A DNA stretch of 64,000 nt from an uncultured Collinsella sp. (GTDB taxonomy: Bacteria > Actinomycetota > Coriobacteriia > Coriobacteriales > Coriobacteriaceae): the NCBI GenBank assembly GCA_937934165.1, contig CALGZX010000082.1, positions 1-64,000 on the forward strand. Direction: 5' to 3'. The notes under the pieces are model-generated. The model ran no database searches. It was not told where the DNA came from and worked only from the letters and a program-made list of their open reading frames with translations. The position numbers were made by a program, and so were the translations under genes. The number at the start of each line of letters is the position of its first letter. Within the stretch, counting starts at the first letter, position 1. Positions 16,369-25,125 of this stretch are shown here, one piece after another.

Positions 16369-17039
16369 TCGCTATCCTCCATAACGTAGCCCTCTCCAAT
16401 CCGATTGCGAATCGGGTCGTATCCCAAAGCGCTGCGTAGCTTTTTGCGGAGTGACGAGATGTGAACGCGGGTTGCGTTGCTAAAGCTGTTCACGCTGCTA
16501 TCCCAAACGTGCTCGATAAGCTCCTCCTGGCTTACCGGGCGCCCCTGATTAAGCATCAGGTATTCCAGGATTCCCGTTTCCTTGCGTGTAAGAGATAGAG
16601 CCTCACTGTCCACGGAGGCGATGCGCGCCTTGGTGTCAAAGCAGAGCTTCCCGCAGGTTAATACTATGTCGCTTTGTGCGAAACGCCTGAGGGTAAGGCT
16701 GCGGATCCTTGCCGCAAGCTCGTCCAGATGAAACGGCTTGGTAAGGTAATCGTTGGCGCCGGCATCGAGTCCAGAGACTTTATCGGATACTTCGCCACGC
16801 GCGGACAGAATCAGCACCTTGGTCTCGCAGTCAGTTTTCCTAAGTTCCCTGAGCACGGTCATGCCGTCGATACGGGGAAGGTTGAGGTCGAGTACCACGA
16901 GGTCAAATACTTCGACGCCCAGCAGGTCGAGCGCCTCCTGTCCGTCGTGACAGCAGTCGACGCTGTATGCCAAGTTTCGCAAGCTGCGCGCGATTGCATC
17001 GCACAGTGCTCGCTCGTCTTCGACGATCAAAATACGCAT
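16365..17039 (-). CDS. OmpR-family response regulator
   Basis: The 224-residue protein has a receiver domain with EDE near the N-terminus, phosphoacceptor Asp51 in LVVLDLNLPRIDG, and Lys in TKPFHLDEL. A winged-helix DNA-binding domain follows (SLTRKETGILEYLMLNQGRP, then VSQEELIEHVWD). The start at 17039 (MRILIVEDE) is chosen because AAGGAG precedes it. It is paired with the kinase at 15217 and shares a 90-bp divergent promoter region with the redox operon. Confidence 0.93.
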   Translation of the reverse strand: MRILIVEDERALCDAIARSLRNLAYSVDCCHDGQEALDLLGVEVFDLVVLDLNLPRIDGMTVLRELRKTDCETKVLILSARGEVSDKVSGLDAGANDYLTKPFHLDELAARIRSLTLRRFAQSDIVLTCGKLCFDTKARIASVDSEALSLTRKETGILEYLMLNQGRPVSQEELIEHVWDSSVNSFSNATRVHISSLRKKLRSALGYDPIRNRIGEGYVMEDSE

Positions 17040-17129
17040 AACAGTCTCCTTGCACATTCCAAATCGCGCTTAACACGGATTTTATAGTCGATATGGTCCA
17101 ATGGTCGCGTAACGAAAGGAGTGGTCGGG

Positions 17130-17276
17130 TTGTTCAAAGCGGTAAAACCCGTGGTACAGGTCGTTTTGTTGATCGTCGGAATTGCCATGGTGTGCTTTGG
17201 TGTTATGCGTGGCGAGGCGGATGCCGTGCTGGCCAAAGCGATTAGGCTGTGCTTGGAGTGTATCGGAATTGGATAA
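17130..17276 (+). CDS. CD1871A-family CXXC-motif small membrane protein
   Basis: A 48-residue frame starts at TTG 8 nt after AAAGGAG. It begins LFKAVKPVVQVVLLIVGIAM with one hydrophobic helix, then GVMRGEADAVLAKAIRLCLECIGIG. The terminal C-L-E-C-I-G-I-G is the hallmark of the CD1871A family of CXXC mini-proteins. Its role is unknown, but it heads an operon with a ferredoxin-type membrane protein and a TlpA-like thioredoxin lipoprotein, so a thiol or electron-transfer role is likely. Its last codons overlap the next gene's TTG start by 8 bp. Confidence 0.8.
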   Translation: MFKAVKPVVQVVLLIVGIAMVCFGVMRGEADAVLAKAIRLCLECIGIG

Positions 17277-18171
17277 AAGAGAAAACACTGCGTCGCATGT
17301 TTTGGCCCGATTTCGCGGATTCATTCAGGCGGCGGCGACGCTGGTCACCAACATTCACCTGCCAAACTTTGCCAAAGGCGGCATCTATCAGGGCGCGGGA
17401 AAAACAGTCTGCGTACCTGGACTTAATTGCTATTCGTGCCCCGCGGCATCGGGTGCGTGCCCCATCGGGTCGTTCCAGTCGGTGGTAGGTTCATCCAAGT
17501 TCAACTTTTCTTACTATGTTACCGGTACGCTCATTTTGCTCGGCGTGCTGCTGGGACGCTTTGTATGCGGCTTTCTGTGCCCGTTTGGCTGGCTGCAGGA
17601 GCTGCTTCACAAGATTCCCGGCAAAAAGTTCTCCACGAAAAGGCTCAAGGCGCTTACGTATATCAAATACTTCGTGCTGCTGTTTGCTGTGGTATTGCTG
17701 CCTGTGCTGGTGGTCAACGACTTGGGGATGGGAGATCCGTTCTTTTGCAAATACGTCTGTCCGCAGGGCGTGCTCGAGGGCGCCATTCCGCTGGCCATTG
17801 CCAACGCCGGCATTCGATCTGCGCTGGGGCAGCTCTTTACCTGGAAACTTGCCGTTCTCATTGCCGTAGTAGTGCTGAGCGTTTTGTTCTATCGCCCCTT
17901 CTGCAAATGGATTTGCCCGCTCGGCGCATTCTATGCGCTCATGAATAGGGTGTCTCTACTGGGGATTCGGGTTGACGCATGCAAATGTGTCTCGTGCGGC
18001 AAGTGCTCAAAGGTTTGTCAGATGGACGTTGATGTGGTCCGCGCGCCCAATCATGCCGAATGTATCCGGTGCGGAAAGTGCATCGGGGCCTGTCCTGTCG
18101 ATGCCATCAGCTATCGCTATGGCCTGGATGTGTCGGCGGAAAAGCTTCCCTTGACCGCCGATAAAAAGTAA
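17269..18171 (+). CDS. NapH/YccM-type membrane protein with 4Fe-4S ferredoxin domain
   Basis: This roughly 300-residue protein starts from a TTG that overlaps the stop of the CXXC mini-protein. It has about four membrane helices, two cysteine clusters of the NapH type (FVCGFLCPFGWLQEL and FCKWICPLGAF), and C-terminal ferredoxin motifs CVSCGKCSKVCQM and CIRCGKCIGACP. It should carry electrons across or at the membrane to a redox partner. Partners by position are the CXXC mini-protein upstream and the TlpA lipoprotein downstream. An alternative upstream ATG start would run through the mini-protein gene and is less likely. Confidence 0.88.
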   Translation: MDKRENTASHVLARFRGFIQAAATLVTNIHLPNFAKGGIYQGAGKTVCVPGLNCYSCPAASGACPIGSFQSVVGSSKFNFSYYVTGTLILLGVLLGRFVCGFLCPFGWLQELLHKIPGKKFSTKRLKALTYIKYFVLLFAVVLLPVLVVNDLGMGDPFFCKYVCPQGVLEGAIPLAIANAGIRSALGQLFTWKLAVLIAVVVLSVLFYRPFCKWICPLGAFYALMNRVSLLGIRVDACKCVSCGKCSKVCQMDVDVVRAPNHAECIRCGKCIGACPVDAISYRYGLDVSAEKLPLTADKK

Positions 18172-18200
18172 ACAAGCTTCGACAAAACGGAGGAATGACC

Positions 18201-19172
18201 ATGAAGCTTTCTAAGATTGCGGCCCTGTTTATGGTGCCGGTATTGGCCTTGTGCCTTGTGGCATGTTCGGCGCCCGGTGGCAATGCGAGCGAATCTGCGA
18301 GCTTCGATCCTAAGATCGCAGAACTCACTGCGCAGAAGCCGGCCAATGCCGACGAGGCCGCCGAGCTGTATGCGAAGCTCATGCAGAAGGAGAACGAGAT
18401 CTTTTCGAGTGATAACGCGCTGTGGGAAAAGGTATTCAATGCGGCAAATAAAGACTCGGCAATGATTGAGGACGGCAGCAATTACGGCGATTTCCTGCTC
18501 AAGACCATTGACGGCGCCAAGGATGAGTTCACGGCGGATGAGCTTAAGACGCTCAAGGCCGGTGCACAGCAGATCAAGGAGATCGAGGACAAGCTCGAGA
18601 GCCTGGAGAAGGAGTTTCCCGGCTGTGGAAGCACGCCGAGTGCAGGCGAGAGCGTCGACGCTTCGACCGCTGGCATGACGGCTGGTACCAATGCTTCGAG
18701 CGAGGCGACGAAGTTCCCCAGTTTTACGGGCAAGGACCTGGATGGCAACGACGTGAGCAGCGACGAGCTGTTCTCCAAGAACAAGGTCACCGTCATGAAC
18801 TTCTGGTTCACCACTTGCAAGCCGTGCGTGGGCGAGCTGGGCGATCTTGAGGACCTGAATAAGGAGCTTGCCAAGAAGGGCGGCCAGGTCGTGGGCGTCA
18901 ATTCCTTTACGCTCGATGGCAACAAGGGCGAGATTGCAGATGCCAAGGACGTGCTGAGCAAGAAGGGCGTGACGTATAAGAACATCTGGTTCAAGTCGGA
19001 TAGCGATGCCGGTAAGTTTACGTCAAATTTGTTCTCGTTCCCGACAACGTATGTCATCGATCAGAATGGCAACATCGTAGGGGATCCAATCGTGGGAGCC
19101 ATTAGCTCCGCTGAGCAGCGCGCAGCGCTCGACAAGCTTATTGACCAGGCGATTGCGAATAGCGAGCAGTAA
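18201..19172 (+). CDS. TlpA-like thioredoxin-fold lipoprotein
   Basis: The 323-residue protein begins MKLSKIAALFMVPVLALCLV followed by the lipobox LVAC, so it is a lipoprotein. A helical region of about 130 residues follows, then a TlpA/AhpC-type domain (FPSFTGKDLDGNDVSSDELF) with the redox pair in TTCKPCVGEL and cis-Pro region FPTTYVIDQNGNIVG. It probably reduces or oxidises exported thiols using electrons from the NapH-like protein encoded upstream. The start at 18201 has GGAGG 7 nt upstream. A terminator follows at 19253-19279. Confidence 0.88.
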   Translation: MKLSKIAALFMVPVLALCLVACSAPGGNASESASFDPKIAELTAQKPANADEAAELYAKLMQKENEIFSSDNALWEKVFNAANKDSAMIEDGSNYGDFLLKTIDGAKDEFTADELKTLKAGAQQIKEIEDKLESLEKEFPGCGSTPSAGESVDASTAGMTAGTNASSEATKFPSFTGKDLDGNDVSSDELFSKNKVTVMNFWFTTCKPCVGELGDLEDLNKELAKKGGQVVGVNSFTLDGNKGEIADAKDVLSKKGVTYKNIWFKSDSDAGKFTSNLFSFPTTYVIDQNGNIVGDPIVGAISSAEQRAALDKLIDQAIANSEQ

Positions 19173-19252
19173 AAAACGCGTAAAGCATGGCGAAGATCGT
19201 GCACCGCTGTGCGAAGTAGTCTGCTGCCTTTCAAGATAAGCTCCACCATATA

Positions 19253-19279
19253 GAGGTCCCGCTCGGGACCTCTTCTTTT
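19253..19279 (+). terminator. Terminator of the redox operon
   Basis: GAGGTCCC-GCTC-GGGACCTC (19253-19272) is followed by TTCTTTT. It lies 80 bp after the TlpA-like gene. Confidence 0.85.
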
Positions 19280-19426
19280 GGGCGCCGTCCCGTTCGTTTT
19301 TTGGCGCGGTTCCCTACATTCCTCACTGGTTCCGGCAAAAAATGGGGATAGAGTAGGACAAACGCGTCGAATACGAACGGCGGGGGAGAGCGGGTGAACG
19401 TGCCCGCGTGGGAGAGGTTGCCGTCC

Positions 19427-22400
19427 ATGCTGGAGCTCAAAGGTATTTGCAAAAGGTACGTTACGCAGTCGTTTACGCAGGTGGCGCTCGACAACGTAAG
19501 CCTGTCTTTTCGCGATAACGAGTTCGTGGCCATTCTGGGTCCCTCGGGCTCGGGCAAAACGACGATGCTCAACGTTATCGGCGGGCTCGATCATTTCGAT
19601 TCCGGCGACCTGCTGATCGACGGTATTTCGACCAAGGATTTTCACGATCGCGATTGGGATGCCTATCGCAATAACCGCATCGGCTTTGTGTTCCAGAGCT
19701 ATAACCTCATTCCGCATCAGACCATTTTGGAAAACGTGGAGCTGGCGCTTACGCTCACGGGCGTGGGGCATGCCGAGCGTCGCCAGCGTGCGCGCGAGGC
19801 GTTGGAGAAAGTCGGCTTGGGCGAGCACGTTAACAAGCGCCCGAGCCAGCTATCGGGCGGGCAGATGCAGCGCGTGGCCATTGCCCGCGCCCTGATCAAT
19901 GACCCTGAGATCGTCCTTGCCGACGAGCCGACTGGCGCTTTGGATTCAACGACATCCGTGCAGGTTATGGATTTGCTCAAAGAAGTTGCGCGCGACCGTC
20001 TGGTCATCATGGTCACGCACAATCCCGACCTGGCATACCAATACGCCACGCGCATCGTCAACCTGGCGGACGGCAAGATCACCGATGATTCCGATCCTTT
20101 CGATGTCGCTGACGCCACGCGCCGCGAGGCCAAGCCTACGCGCAAAACCTCGATGAGCTTTGTGACGGCGCTGGGGCTTTCTGCCCGAAACCTCATGACC
20201 AAGAAGGGCCGCACGGCCATGACGGCCTTTGCGGGCTCGATTGGCATTATCGGTATCGCGGCGATTCTGGCGCTGTCCAACGGCGTAAACGGCTACATCA
20301 AAAAGGTCGAGGAGGATACGCTCTCGAGCTACCAACTCACCATTTCCAAGCAGGATTACGACCTGTCGTCCATGATGGGCGGACAGGGGGCCACGGATGA
20401 TGGCTCGTCTGAAAGCGTGGACTCGTCCGACGACAGTGCCGGCGGCAAGGCTAAGGGAACCGATAAGATTCCCGTGGTCACGGCCGTAAGGGATATGTTC
20501 GCAAGTGTTAAATCTAACGATATGACGAGCTTTAAGGCATGGCTTGACGACGGCGGCGATGGTATCGACAAAGAGGTCAACGCCATCCAGTACGGCTACG
20601 GTGTATCGCCGGTTGTCTATCGTGCCGGCAAGGGCGATGAGAAGCCTGTCCGGCTGGTGCCCAACGCCATGACTGAGGCCATGAGCGGAGGCGCGAGCTC
20701 GGCGGCAACGGTGAGCATGGAATCCATGGGAACCTCGGTCTTTAACGAGATGATTGACGACCAGAGCCTGCTCGACAGCCAGTACGATGTCGTGGCGGGG
20801 CATTGGCCTACGTCTGCTAACGAAGCCGTGATGGTGCTTTCGAGCCGTGGCACGGTGGGCGACTACACGCTCTACAGCATCGGCGCGCTGGATATCAATG
20901 AGCTCAACGATCTGGTAAACAGCGCTATGACGGCTGACGGTGGGGTCGAAACGCCCGAGACCGGCACCGAATTTACCTACGACGATGCGCTGTCCACGAC
21001 GTTTAAGGTGCTGTCGCCGGCCGATGCGTATCGCAAAAACGAAGAGACCGGCATATGGACCGATATGTCTGGCGACACCGACTTTATGGCCGCCAAGGTT
21101 GCCGACGGTATCGACGTGCACATTGTGGGCGTGGTGCGACCCAACGAGACCGCCAACGCGAGCGCGTTGTCCCCGGGCATTGCCTACACGCATGCGCTGA
21201 CTCGCCAGCTTATGGAGCGCGCCGCAAATTCGCAGATTGTGCAGGAGCAGCTTGCCCACCCCGAGACGGATGTCTTTACGGGCAAAACCTTCGACGAACT
21301 GCAAGGCGAGGCCAAGCAAGGCGTTGATCTGGGCAGCATGTTTAGTGTGGACGAGGCGGCGCTGAAGAGTGCGTTTTCGTTCGATACATCTGCGCTCTCG
21401 GGTGCAGCCAGCGGTATGGACCTTTCTGGCATCGATCTGTCGGGGCTGGACATTGACCTTTCGGGCGTTGGCAAGGACATCGACTTCAGCGACATCATGG
21501 CAAAAGCGCCAACCCCAGATTTCTCGGGTATCTTTGACGGTCTGGAACTCACGCCCGAGCAAATGCAGCAGGTGGGAACACTGGCCAACCAGCTGTTTGA
21601 GGGCTTTTTGCAGTCTGATCAGTTTAAGGCGCTGACACCCGATGATCTTAAGGACGCGTCAAAGCTCGCCGCCGCATTCTCGACGTATCTTGAGAATGAT
21701 GCCGCAGCCCAGCAATGCCTAGCTCAGCTCAAGGCCCTCGGCGGCGATGCCCTAGCAGAGCGCCTGGAACAGGCGATGACCGACTATGTGCAAAAGCAGC
21801 TGGCTCCGTATCTGCAGCAGGCTATGGATCAGGTGATGAAGTCGATCAGCGAGCAGATAGCGTCGACGGTATCGTCCCAGCTCAAGGCGGGCGCGGCAGG
21901 GCTCATGGACCAGATGGCGACGCAGATGTCTTCGAGTTTTGCCAACCTGGCGAGCGCCATGCACGTGGATGCGAACGCCTTTGCCCGCGCCATCCATTTC
22001 AACATGGACGCCGAGGACCTGAGTTCGCTCATGATGAGCTATGCCAAGGCTTCGAAGCTCACCTACGACAACAATCTGACCACGTTGGGCTATGCGGATG
22101 AGGCAGACCCCATCTCGGTTAAGATTTTCCCGCGCGACTTTGAGGCCAAGGAGCGCGTGCTCGATCACATCGATGCGTACAACAAGCAGGTCAAAGCCGC
22201 TGGCCACGATGATCGGGCAATTTCGTACACCGACTACATGGGCATCATCATGGGCTCGGTGACCGACATCGTGAACACCATCAGCTTGGTGCTCATCGCA
22301 TTCGTGAGTATCAGCCTGGTGGTGAGCTCCATCATGATCGGCATCATCACGTACATCAGCGTGCTGGAGCGCAAAAAGGAGATTGGCATTCTGCGTGCGA

Positions 22401-22681
22401 TTGGCGCGTCGAAGCGCAACGTGGCAAACGTGTTCAACGCCGAGACCTTTATCGAGGGCCTCATTGCCGGCGTCTTTGCTGTTGTCGTCGTGGTGCTCGT
22501 GAGCTTCCCGGTTAATACCTGGGCGCTTGCGGCCAAACAGGTCCCCAACCTAATGAGTCTGCCCGTGCAGGATGCGTTGGTGCTCATCGCGATTTCGGTG
22601 CTGCTGACGGTTGTTGCCGGCCTGCTGCCCGCCCGCAGCGCGTCCAGGAAGGATCCCGTGGAGGCCCTTCGCTCCGAATAA
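19427..22681 (+). CDS. ABC exporter with fused ATPase and FtsX-type permease (MacB-like)
   Basis: The protein (1084 residues from 19427) has an ABC ATPase first (GPSGSGKT at 38-45, QLSGGQMQR signature, LADEPTGALD). Then come one membrane helix near residue 270, an extracytoplasmic region of about 600 residues with helical Gln/Ala-rich stretches, and a C-terminal FtsX domain of three helices containing ISVLERKKEIGILRAIGASK. Such proteins use ATP to drive export of peptides, antibiotics or lipoproteins. The large extracellular insert is typical of Coriobacteriia homologues. A GTG at 19394 with GGGGGAG before it is an alternative start. A palindromic repeat follows the stop. Confidence 0.88.
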   Translation: MLELKGICKRYVTQSFTQVALDNVSLSFRDNEFVAILGPSGSGKTTMLNVIGGLDHFDSGDLLIDGISTKDFHDRDWDAYRNNRIGFVFQSYNLIPHQTILENVELALTLTGVGHAERRQRAREALEKVGLGEHVNKRPSQLSGGQMQRVAIARALINDPEIVLADEPTGALDSTTSVQVMDLLKEVARDRLVIMVTHNPDLAYQYATRIVNLADGKITDDSDPFDVADATRREAKPTRKTSMSFVTALGLSARNLMTKKGRTAMTAFAGSIGIIGIAAILALSNGVNGYIKKVEEDTLSSYQLTISKQDYDLSSMMGGQGATDDGSSESVDSSDDSAGGKAKGTDKIPVVTAVRDMFASVKSNDMTSFKAWLDDGGDGIDKEVNAIQYGYGVSPVVYRAGKGDEKPVRLVPNAMTEAMSGGASSAATVSMESMGTSVFNEMIDDQSLLDSQYDVVAGHWPTSANEAVMVLSSRGTVGDYTLYSIGALDINELNDLVNSAMTADGGVETPETGTEFTYDDALSTTFKVLSPADAYRKNEETGIWTDMSGDTDFMAAKVADGIDVHIVGVVRPNETANASALSPGIAYTHALTRQLMERAANSQIVQEQLAHPETDVFTGKTFDELQGEAKQGVDLGSMFSVDEAALKSAFSFDTSALSGAASGMDLSGIDLSGLDIDLSGVGKDIDFSDIMAKAPTPDFSGIFDGLELTPEQMQQVGTLANQLFEGFLQSDQFKALTPDDLKDASKLAAAFSTYLENDAAAQQCLAQLKALGGDALAERLEQAMTDYVQKQLAPYLQQAMDQVMKSISEQIASTVSSQLKAGAAGLMDQMATQMSSSFANLASAMHVDANAFARAIHFNMDAEDLSSLMMSYAKASKLTYDNNLTTLGYADEADPISVKIFPRDFEAKERVLDHIDAYNKQVKAAGHDDRAISYTDYMGIIMGSVTDIVNTISLVLIAFVSISLVVSSIMIGIITYISVLERKKEIGILRAIGASKRNVANVFNAETFIEGLIAGVFAVVVVVLVSFPVNTWALAAKQVPNLMSLPVQDALVLIAISVLLTVVAGLLPARSASRKDPVEALRSE

Positions 22682-22712
22682 TGTGGCAAAGGGGCAGTCC
22701 CTTTGCCACGTT
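22680..22712. repeat. GGCAAAGGG-type intergenic palindrome, copy 1
   Basis: AATGTGGCAAAGGG pairs with CCCTTTGCCACGTT around GCAGT. The same element occurs at 52561-52593 and 57523-57559 with different bases at the variable stem position. It begins inside the stop codon of the ABC exporter and may act as its terminator. Confidence 0.8.
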
Positions 22713-22734
22713 CGTTGATATGAGAGAAGAGTAG

Positions 22735-23688
22735 ATGATTCTATCGTTGGCCCCTATGGAGGGGATTACCGGGCATGTGTTCCGTCGCGTGCATGCGGAG
22801 TGCTTCGGTGCACTCGATTGCTATTACACGCCGTTTTTGCCGCCGCCGCGGGTGGGAAACCGCTTTGGCGGCAAGGCGTTTAAGGAGATCGATCCTGCCA
22901 ACAACCAGGGGCTCAACGTAGTGCCCCAGCTCATGTCCAAGAACGCGGACGAGTTTGTGTGGGCGGCACAGGTGCTCGCCGACATGGGCTACCGCGAGGT
23001 CAATCTCAACCTTGGCTGCCCCTCGGGAACGGTTGTCGCCAAGGGCAAGGGCTCGGGTTTCTTGCGCAATCTCGACGAGCTCGAGGCGTTCTTAAGCGAT
23101 GTGTGCGAGCGGTCGCCGTTGCCGGTATCGGTAAAGACCAGGCTGGGGTTGGAACGCGATGACGAGTATGAACGTGTGCTCGATCTGTATTGCCGCATGC
23201 CGTTGGCAGAGCTGATTGTGCACCCGCGCGTACAGAAGGACCGTTATACGGGCTCGCCGCGCAAGGAGTTTTACGGCGAGACGCTGGAGCGTGCGCCGTT
23301 TCCGGTGGCCTATAACGGCGACATTTTCGATCTTGAGGATATGGACGCGCTGGCGGAGGCCTATCCCGACACGCGCCATGTAATGCTAGGGCGTGGCCTG
23401 CTCGCGAACCCCGCGCTGGCTCGCATGGTTAAGGGCGGTCCTGCTGCCACGGCAGCCGAACTGCAGCGTTTCCACGACACTCTGTTTGCGGTCTATGCAG
23501 AAGAGATTGGCGGCAACGCGGTCTTTCGTATGAAGGAGTGGTGGTTCTACGCCAAGTGCGCTTTCGCTGACCCCGCTACCGTTCACAAGCTCGTACGTAA
23601 GACCAAAAAAGTCGACGAATACCGCGCCGCCGTCGAGCGCGTCTTTCGCGAGCAGCCACTCGCACCCATAGCTCGCTTCCGCGGCTAG
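22735..23688 (+). CDS. dus: tRNA-dihydrouridine synthase
   Basis: The 317-residue TIM-barrel flavoprotein begins LSLAPMEGITGHVFRRV, the Dus N-terminus that binds FMN. It contains VNLNLGCPSGTVVAKGKGSG, where the Cys is the catalytic acid, then VSVKTRLG and VMLGRGLLANPAL. It reduces specific uridines in the tRNA D-loop using NADPH. Which Dus subtype it is cannot be decided from the sequence alone. It is flanked by palindromes on both sides and appears monocistronic. Confidence 0.92.
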   Translation: MILSLAPMEGITGHVFRRVHAECFGALDCYYTPFLPPPRVGNRFGGKAFKEIDPANNQGLNVVPQLMSKNADEFVWAAQVLADMGYREVNLNLGCPSGTVVAKGKGSGFLRNLDELEAFLSDVCERSPLPVSVKTRLGLERDDEYERVLDLYCRMPLAELIVHPRVQKDRYTGSPRKEFYGETLERAPFPVAYNGDIFDLEDMDALAEAYPDTRHVMLGRGLLANPALARMVKGGPAATAAELQRFHDTLFAVYAEEIGGNAVFRMKEWWFYAKCAFADPATVHKLVRKTKKVDEYRAAVERVFREQPLAPIARFRG

Positions 23689-23697
23689 TTAGACATC

Positions 23698-23737
23698 GGG
23701 GACGTTCTTTAACGACTAGTCATTTAAGAACGTCCCC
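23698..23737. repeat. GGGGACGTTCTT-type palindromic repeat, copy A
   Basis: GGGGACGTTCTT (23698-23709) pairs with AAGAACGTCCCC (23726-23737). ACTAGT lies in the loop and GACTA follows the right arm. Related copies occur at 30709-30802 and 43045-43127. It sits between the convergent dus and glutaredoxin genes. Confidence 0.82.
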
Positions 23738-23757
23738 AATGACTATGTTGCAAAAGC

Positions 23758-23812
23758 TGTACACCAGCATCCAAAGATGTCGAAAAATGTCGACTTTGGA
23801 TGCTGGTGTACA
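23758..23812. repeat. 19-bp perfect inverted repeat with directly repeated loop
   Basis: TGTACACCAGCATCCAAAG (23758-23776) and its exact complement (23794-23812) flank a 17-nt loop containing ATGTCGA twice. Only one copy is in the window. It follows the stop of dus and precedes the end of glutaredoxin, so it may also act as a bidirectional terminator or be an intergenic repeat element. Confidence 0.75.
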
Positions 23813-23859
23813 TGTTTAGGCCGTATGGGGTGGGGCCTTGGACGGACGGGATGCGCGTA

Positions 23860-24105
23860 CTAGAGCAGGTTCTCCTGTACCCACGCGATGATGTCGCTCG
23901 ACTCGTAGAGTGGCTTGCCGTCGATGAACAGGCAGGGAACCTGGCGTTTTCCGCCGACGGAGATAAGCGTTTGCTCGGCATCGGAATCGGTCGAGATATT
24001 GCGTTCAGGAATGGTCACGCCGTTATCGGCCAAAAAGCGCTTGACCTTTATGCAGTACGGGCAGCCGGTCATAACGAATAGCGTGAGCTCATGATTAGTA
24101 GCCAT
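23860..24105 (-). CDS. Glutaredoxin-family protein
   Basis: The 81-residue thioredoxin-fold protein has the active site TGCPYCIKVK, cis-Pro segment RQVPCLFIDGKPLYES and a C-terminal helix. It reduces disulfides or mixed glutathione-type adducts. Coriobacteriia generally lack glutathione, so another small thiol may be the cofactor (inference). The ATG at 24105 follows GGAGACCT. It is convergent with dus. Confidence 0.88.
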   Translation of the reverse strand: MATNHELTLFVMTGCPYCIKVKRFLADNGVTIPERNISTDSDAEQTLISVGGKRQVPCLFIDGKPLYESSDIIAWVQENLL

Positions 24106-24156
24106 AGGTCTCCAATCGGTTGCGGTTTTGATTGAAATACCCAAAGCCGCCGCGGT

Positions 24157-24984
24157 CTATGCGCGCGTCAACGACGACTCGATGGCCTGGACCAGAAACG
24201 CCGTGGCTCCGGTGCCGCAGGGCTTGTCGTAGTAGTCAACAAAGCGCTGGTCGGCAAGATAACCATTGGCGAGGCCCAGGTACGCTTCGTTCTGGGGTTC
24301 GCGTCCCCAGTTGAGACCAATCCAACGACGATGCATCGCGACAAGCTTGCGAGCCTCGCTTCCATTCGCATCGCCATCGCCCATGGCAATCGAGAGTTGG
24401 CCCAGAATAGCGCGTTCAAGTTCCTTCATGTCGTTCCATGTCTCGGGGTCCATGTCCAGCAGTGCTTCGTTTGCTGCGTCGATCGCCTCGTCGCCGTAGC
24501 GCTTCCGGGCTTCGGCGCCGTAGCGCTCTTCGTTTTCCTGCACGGTGCGCCAGCGCTCCAGTTGCGGCAGGACGGCGCCCATGAGCGAGACGGCTTCGTC
24601 GAGCGACATGCCGGTGTTTTGTGCCAGGCGCGGGGCACAATCCTCAATCATTGCCTCCATGGTGGTGTCATAGGTGTACTTGCCGTGGTCGTAGCACCAC
24701 TTGCAGTAATGATCGGTCGCGGTGCCCGTGGCATCGGTGCCGCAGTCGTCGGGCGTGAGTATCATGCCGCAGCTCTGACAATAGTGCTCGGGCATTTCGA
24801 GCAGATGAGACAGGGGCTCGCCAGTCACGGCGGCGATGAGCTTCATCATGTCGATGCCCGGGGTGACTTCGCCGCGCTCCCAACGGCTGATGGCCTGGCG
24901 TGTGACGAAGAGCTTAGCGGCGAGCTGCTCTTGGGTAAGGTGATGGGCGCGACGGATGGCAATGAGCTTTTCTGCAAAGGCCAT
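24157..24984 (-). CDS. XRE regulator with zinc ribbon and TipAS drug-binding domain
   Basis: This 275-residue protein has three parts. Residues 1-65 form an XRE helix-turn-helix (LTQEQLAAKLFVTRQAISRW). Residues about 66-105 form a Cys-rich ribbon (YCQSCGMILTPDDCG and HYCKWCYDHGKY). The rest resembles the TipAS antibiotic-recognition domain (YGDEAIDAANEALLDMDPET, ARKLVAMHRRWIGLNWG and an all-helical end). TipAS domains bind thiopeptide-like drugs, usually fused to MerR, so an XRE fusion is a variant. Its own promoter carries a dyad just upstream of the -35 (25044-25058), suggesting autoregulation. It is divergent from trmO. Confidence 0.85.
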   Translation of the reverse strand: MAFAEKLIAIRRAHHLTQEQLAAKLFVTRQAISRWERGEVTPGIDMMKLIAAVTGEPLSHLLEMPEHYCQSCGMILTPDDCGTDATGTATDHYCKWCYDHGKYTYDTTMEAMIEDCAPRLAQNTGMSLDEAVSLMGAVLPQLERWRTVQENEERYGAEARKRYGDEAIDAANEALLDMDPETWNDMKELERAILGQLSIAMGDGDANGSEARKLVAMHRRWIGLNWGREPQNEAYLGLANGYLADQRFVDYYDKPCGTGATAFLVQAIESSLTRA

Positions 24985-25014
24985 AATGGCTCCTTTCTGC
25001 TGGTTGATGGCTTA

Positions 25015-25058
25015 AGCATACGCGGCGGCAGGCGCCCTTCCAAGCAACCGTTGGTTGC
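25015..25058 (-). promoter_or_regulatory. Promoter and dyad operator of the XRE-TipAS gene
   Basis: On the minus strand TTGGAA (25038-25043) and TATGCT (25015-25020) are separated by 17 bp. Immediately upstream, GCAACC-GTT-GGTTGC (25044-25058) forms a perfect 6-bp dyad abutting the -35, a reasonable site for the regulator itself. Confidence 0.55.
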
Positions 25059-25125
25059 ACGACAGGAGTCCGCGGCGAAGAATTGCGCGCAACGCCCCGC
25101 GCCTCCATGCCGTACAATGACCGGC

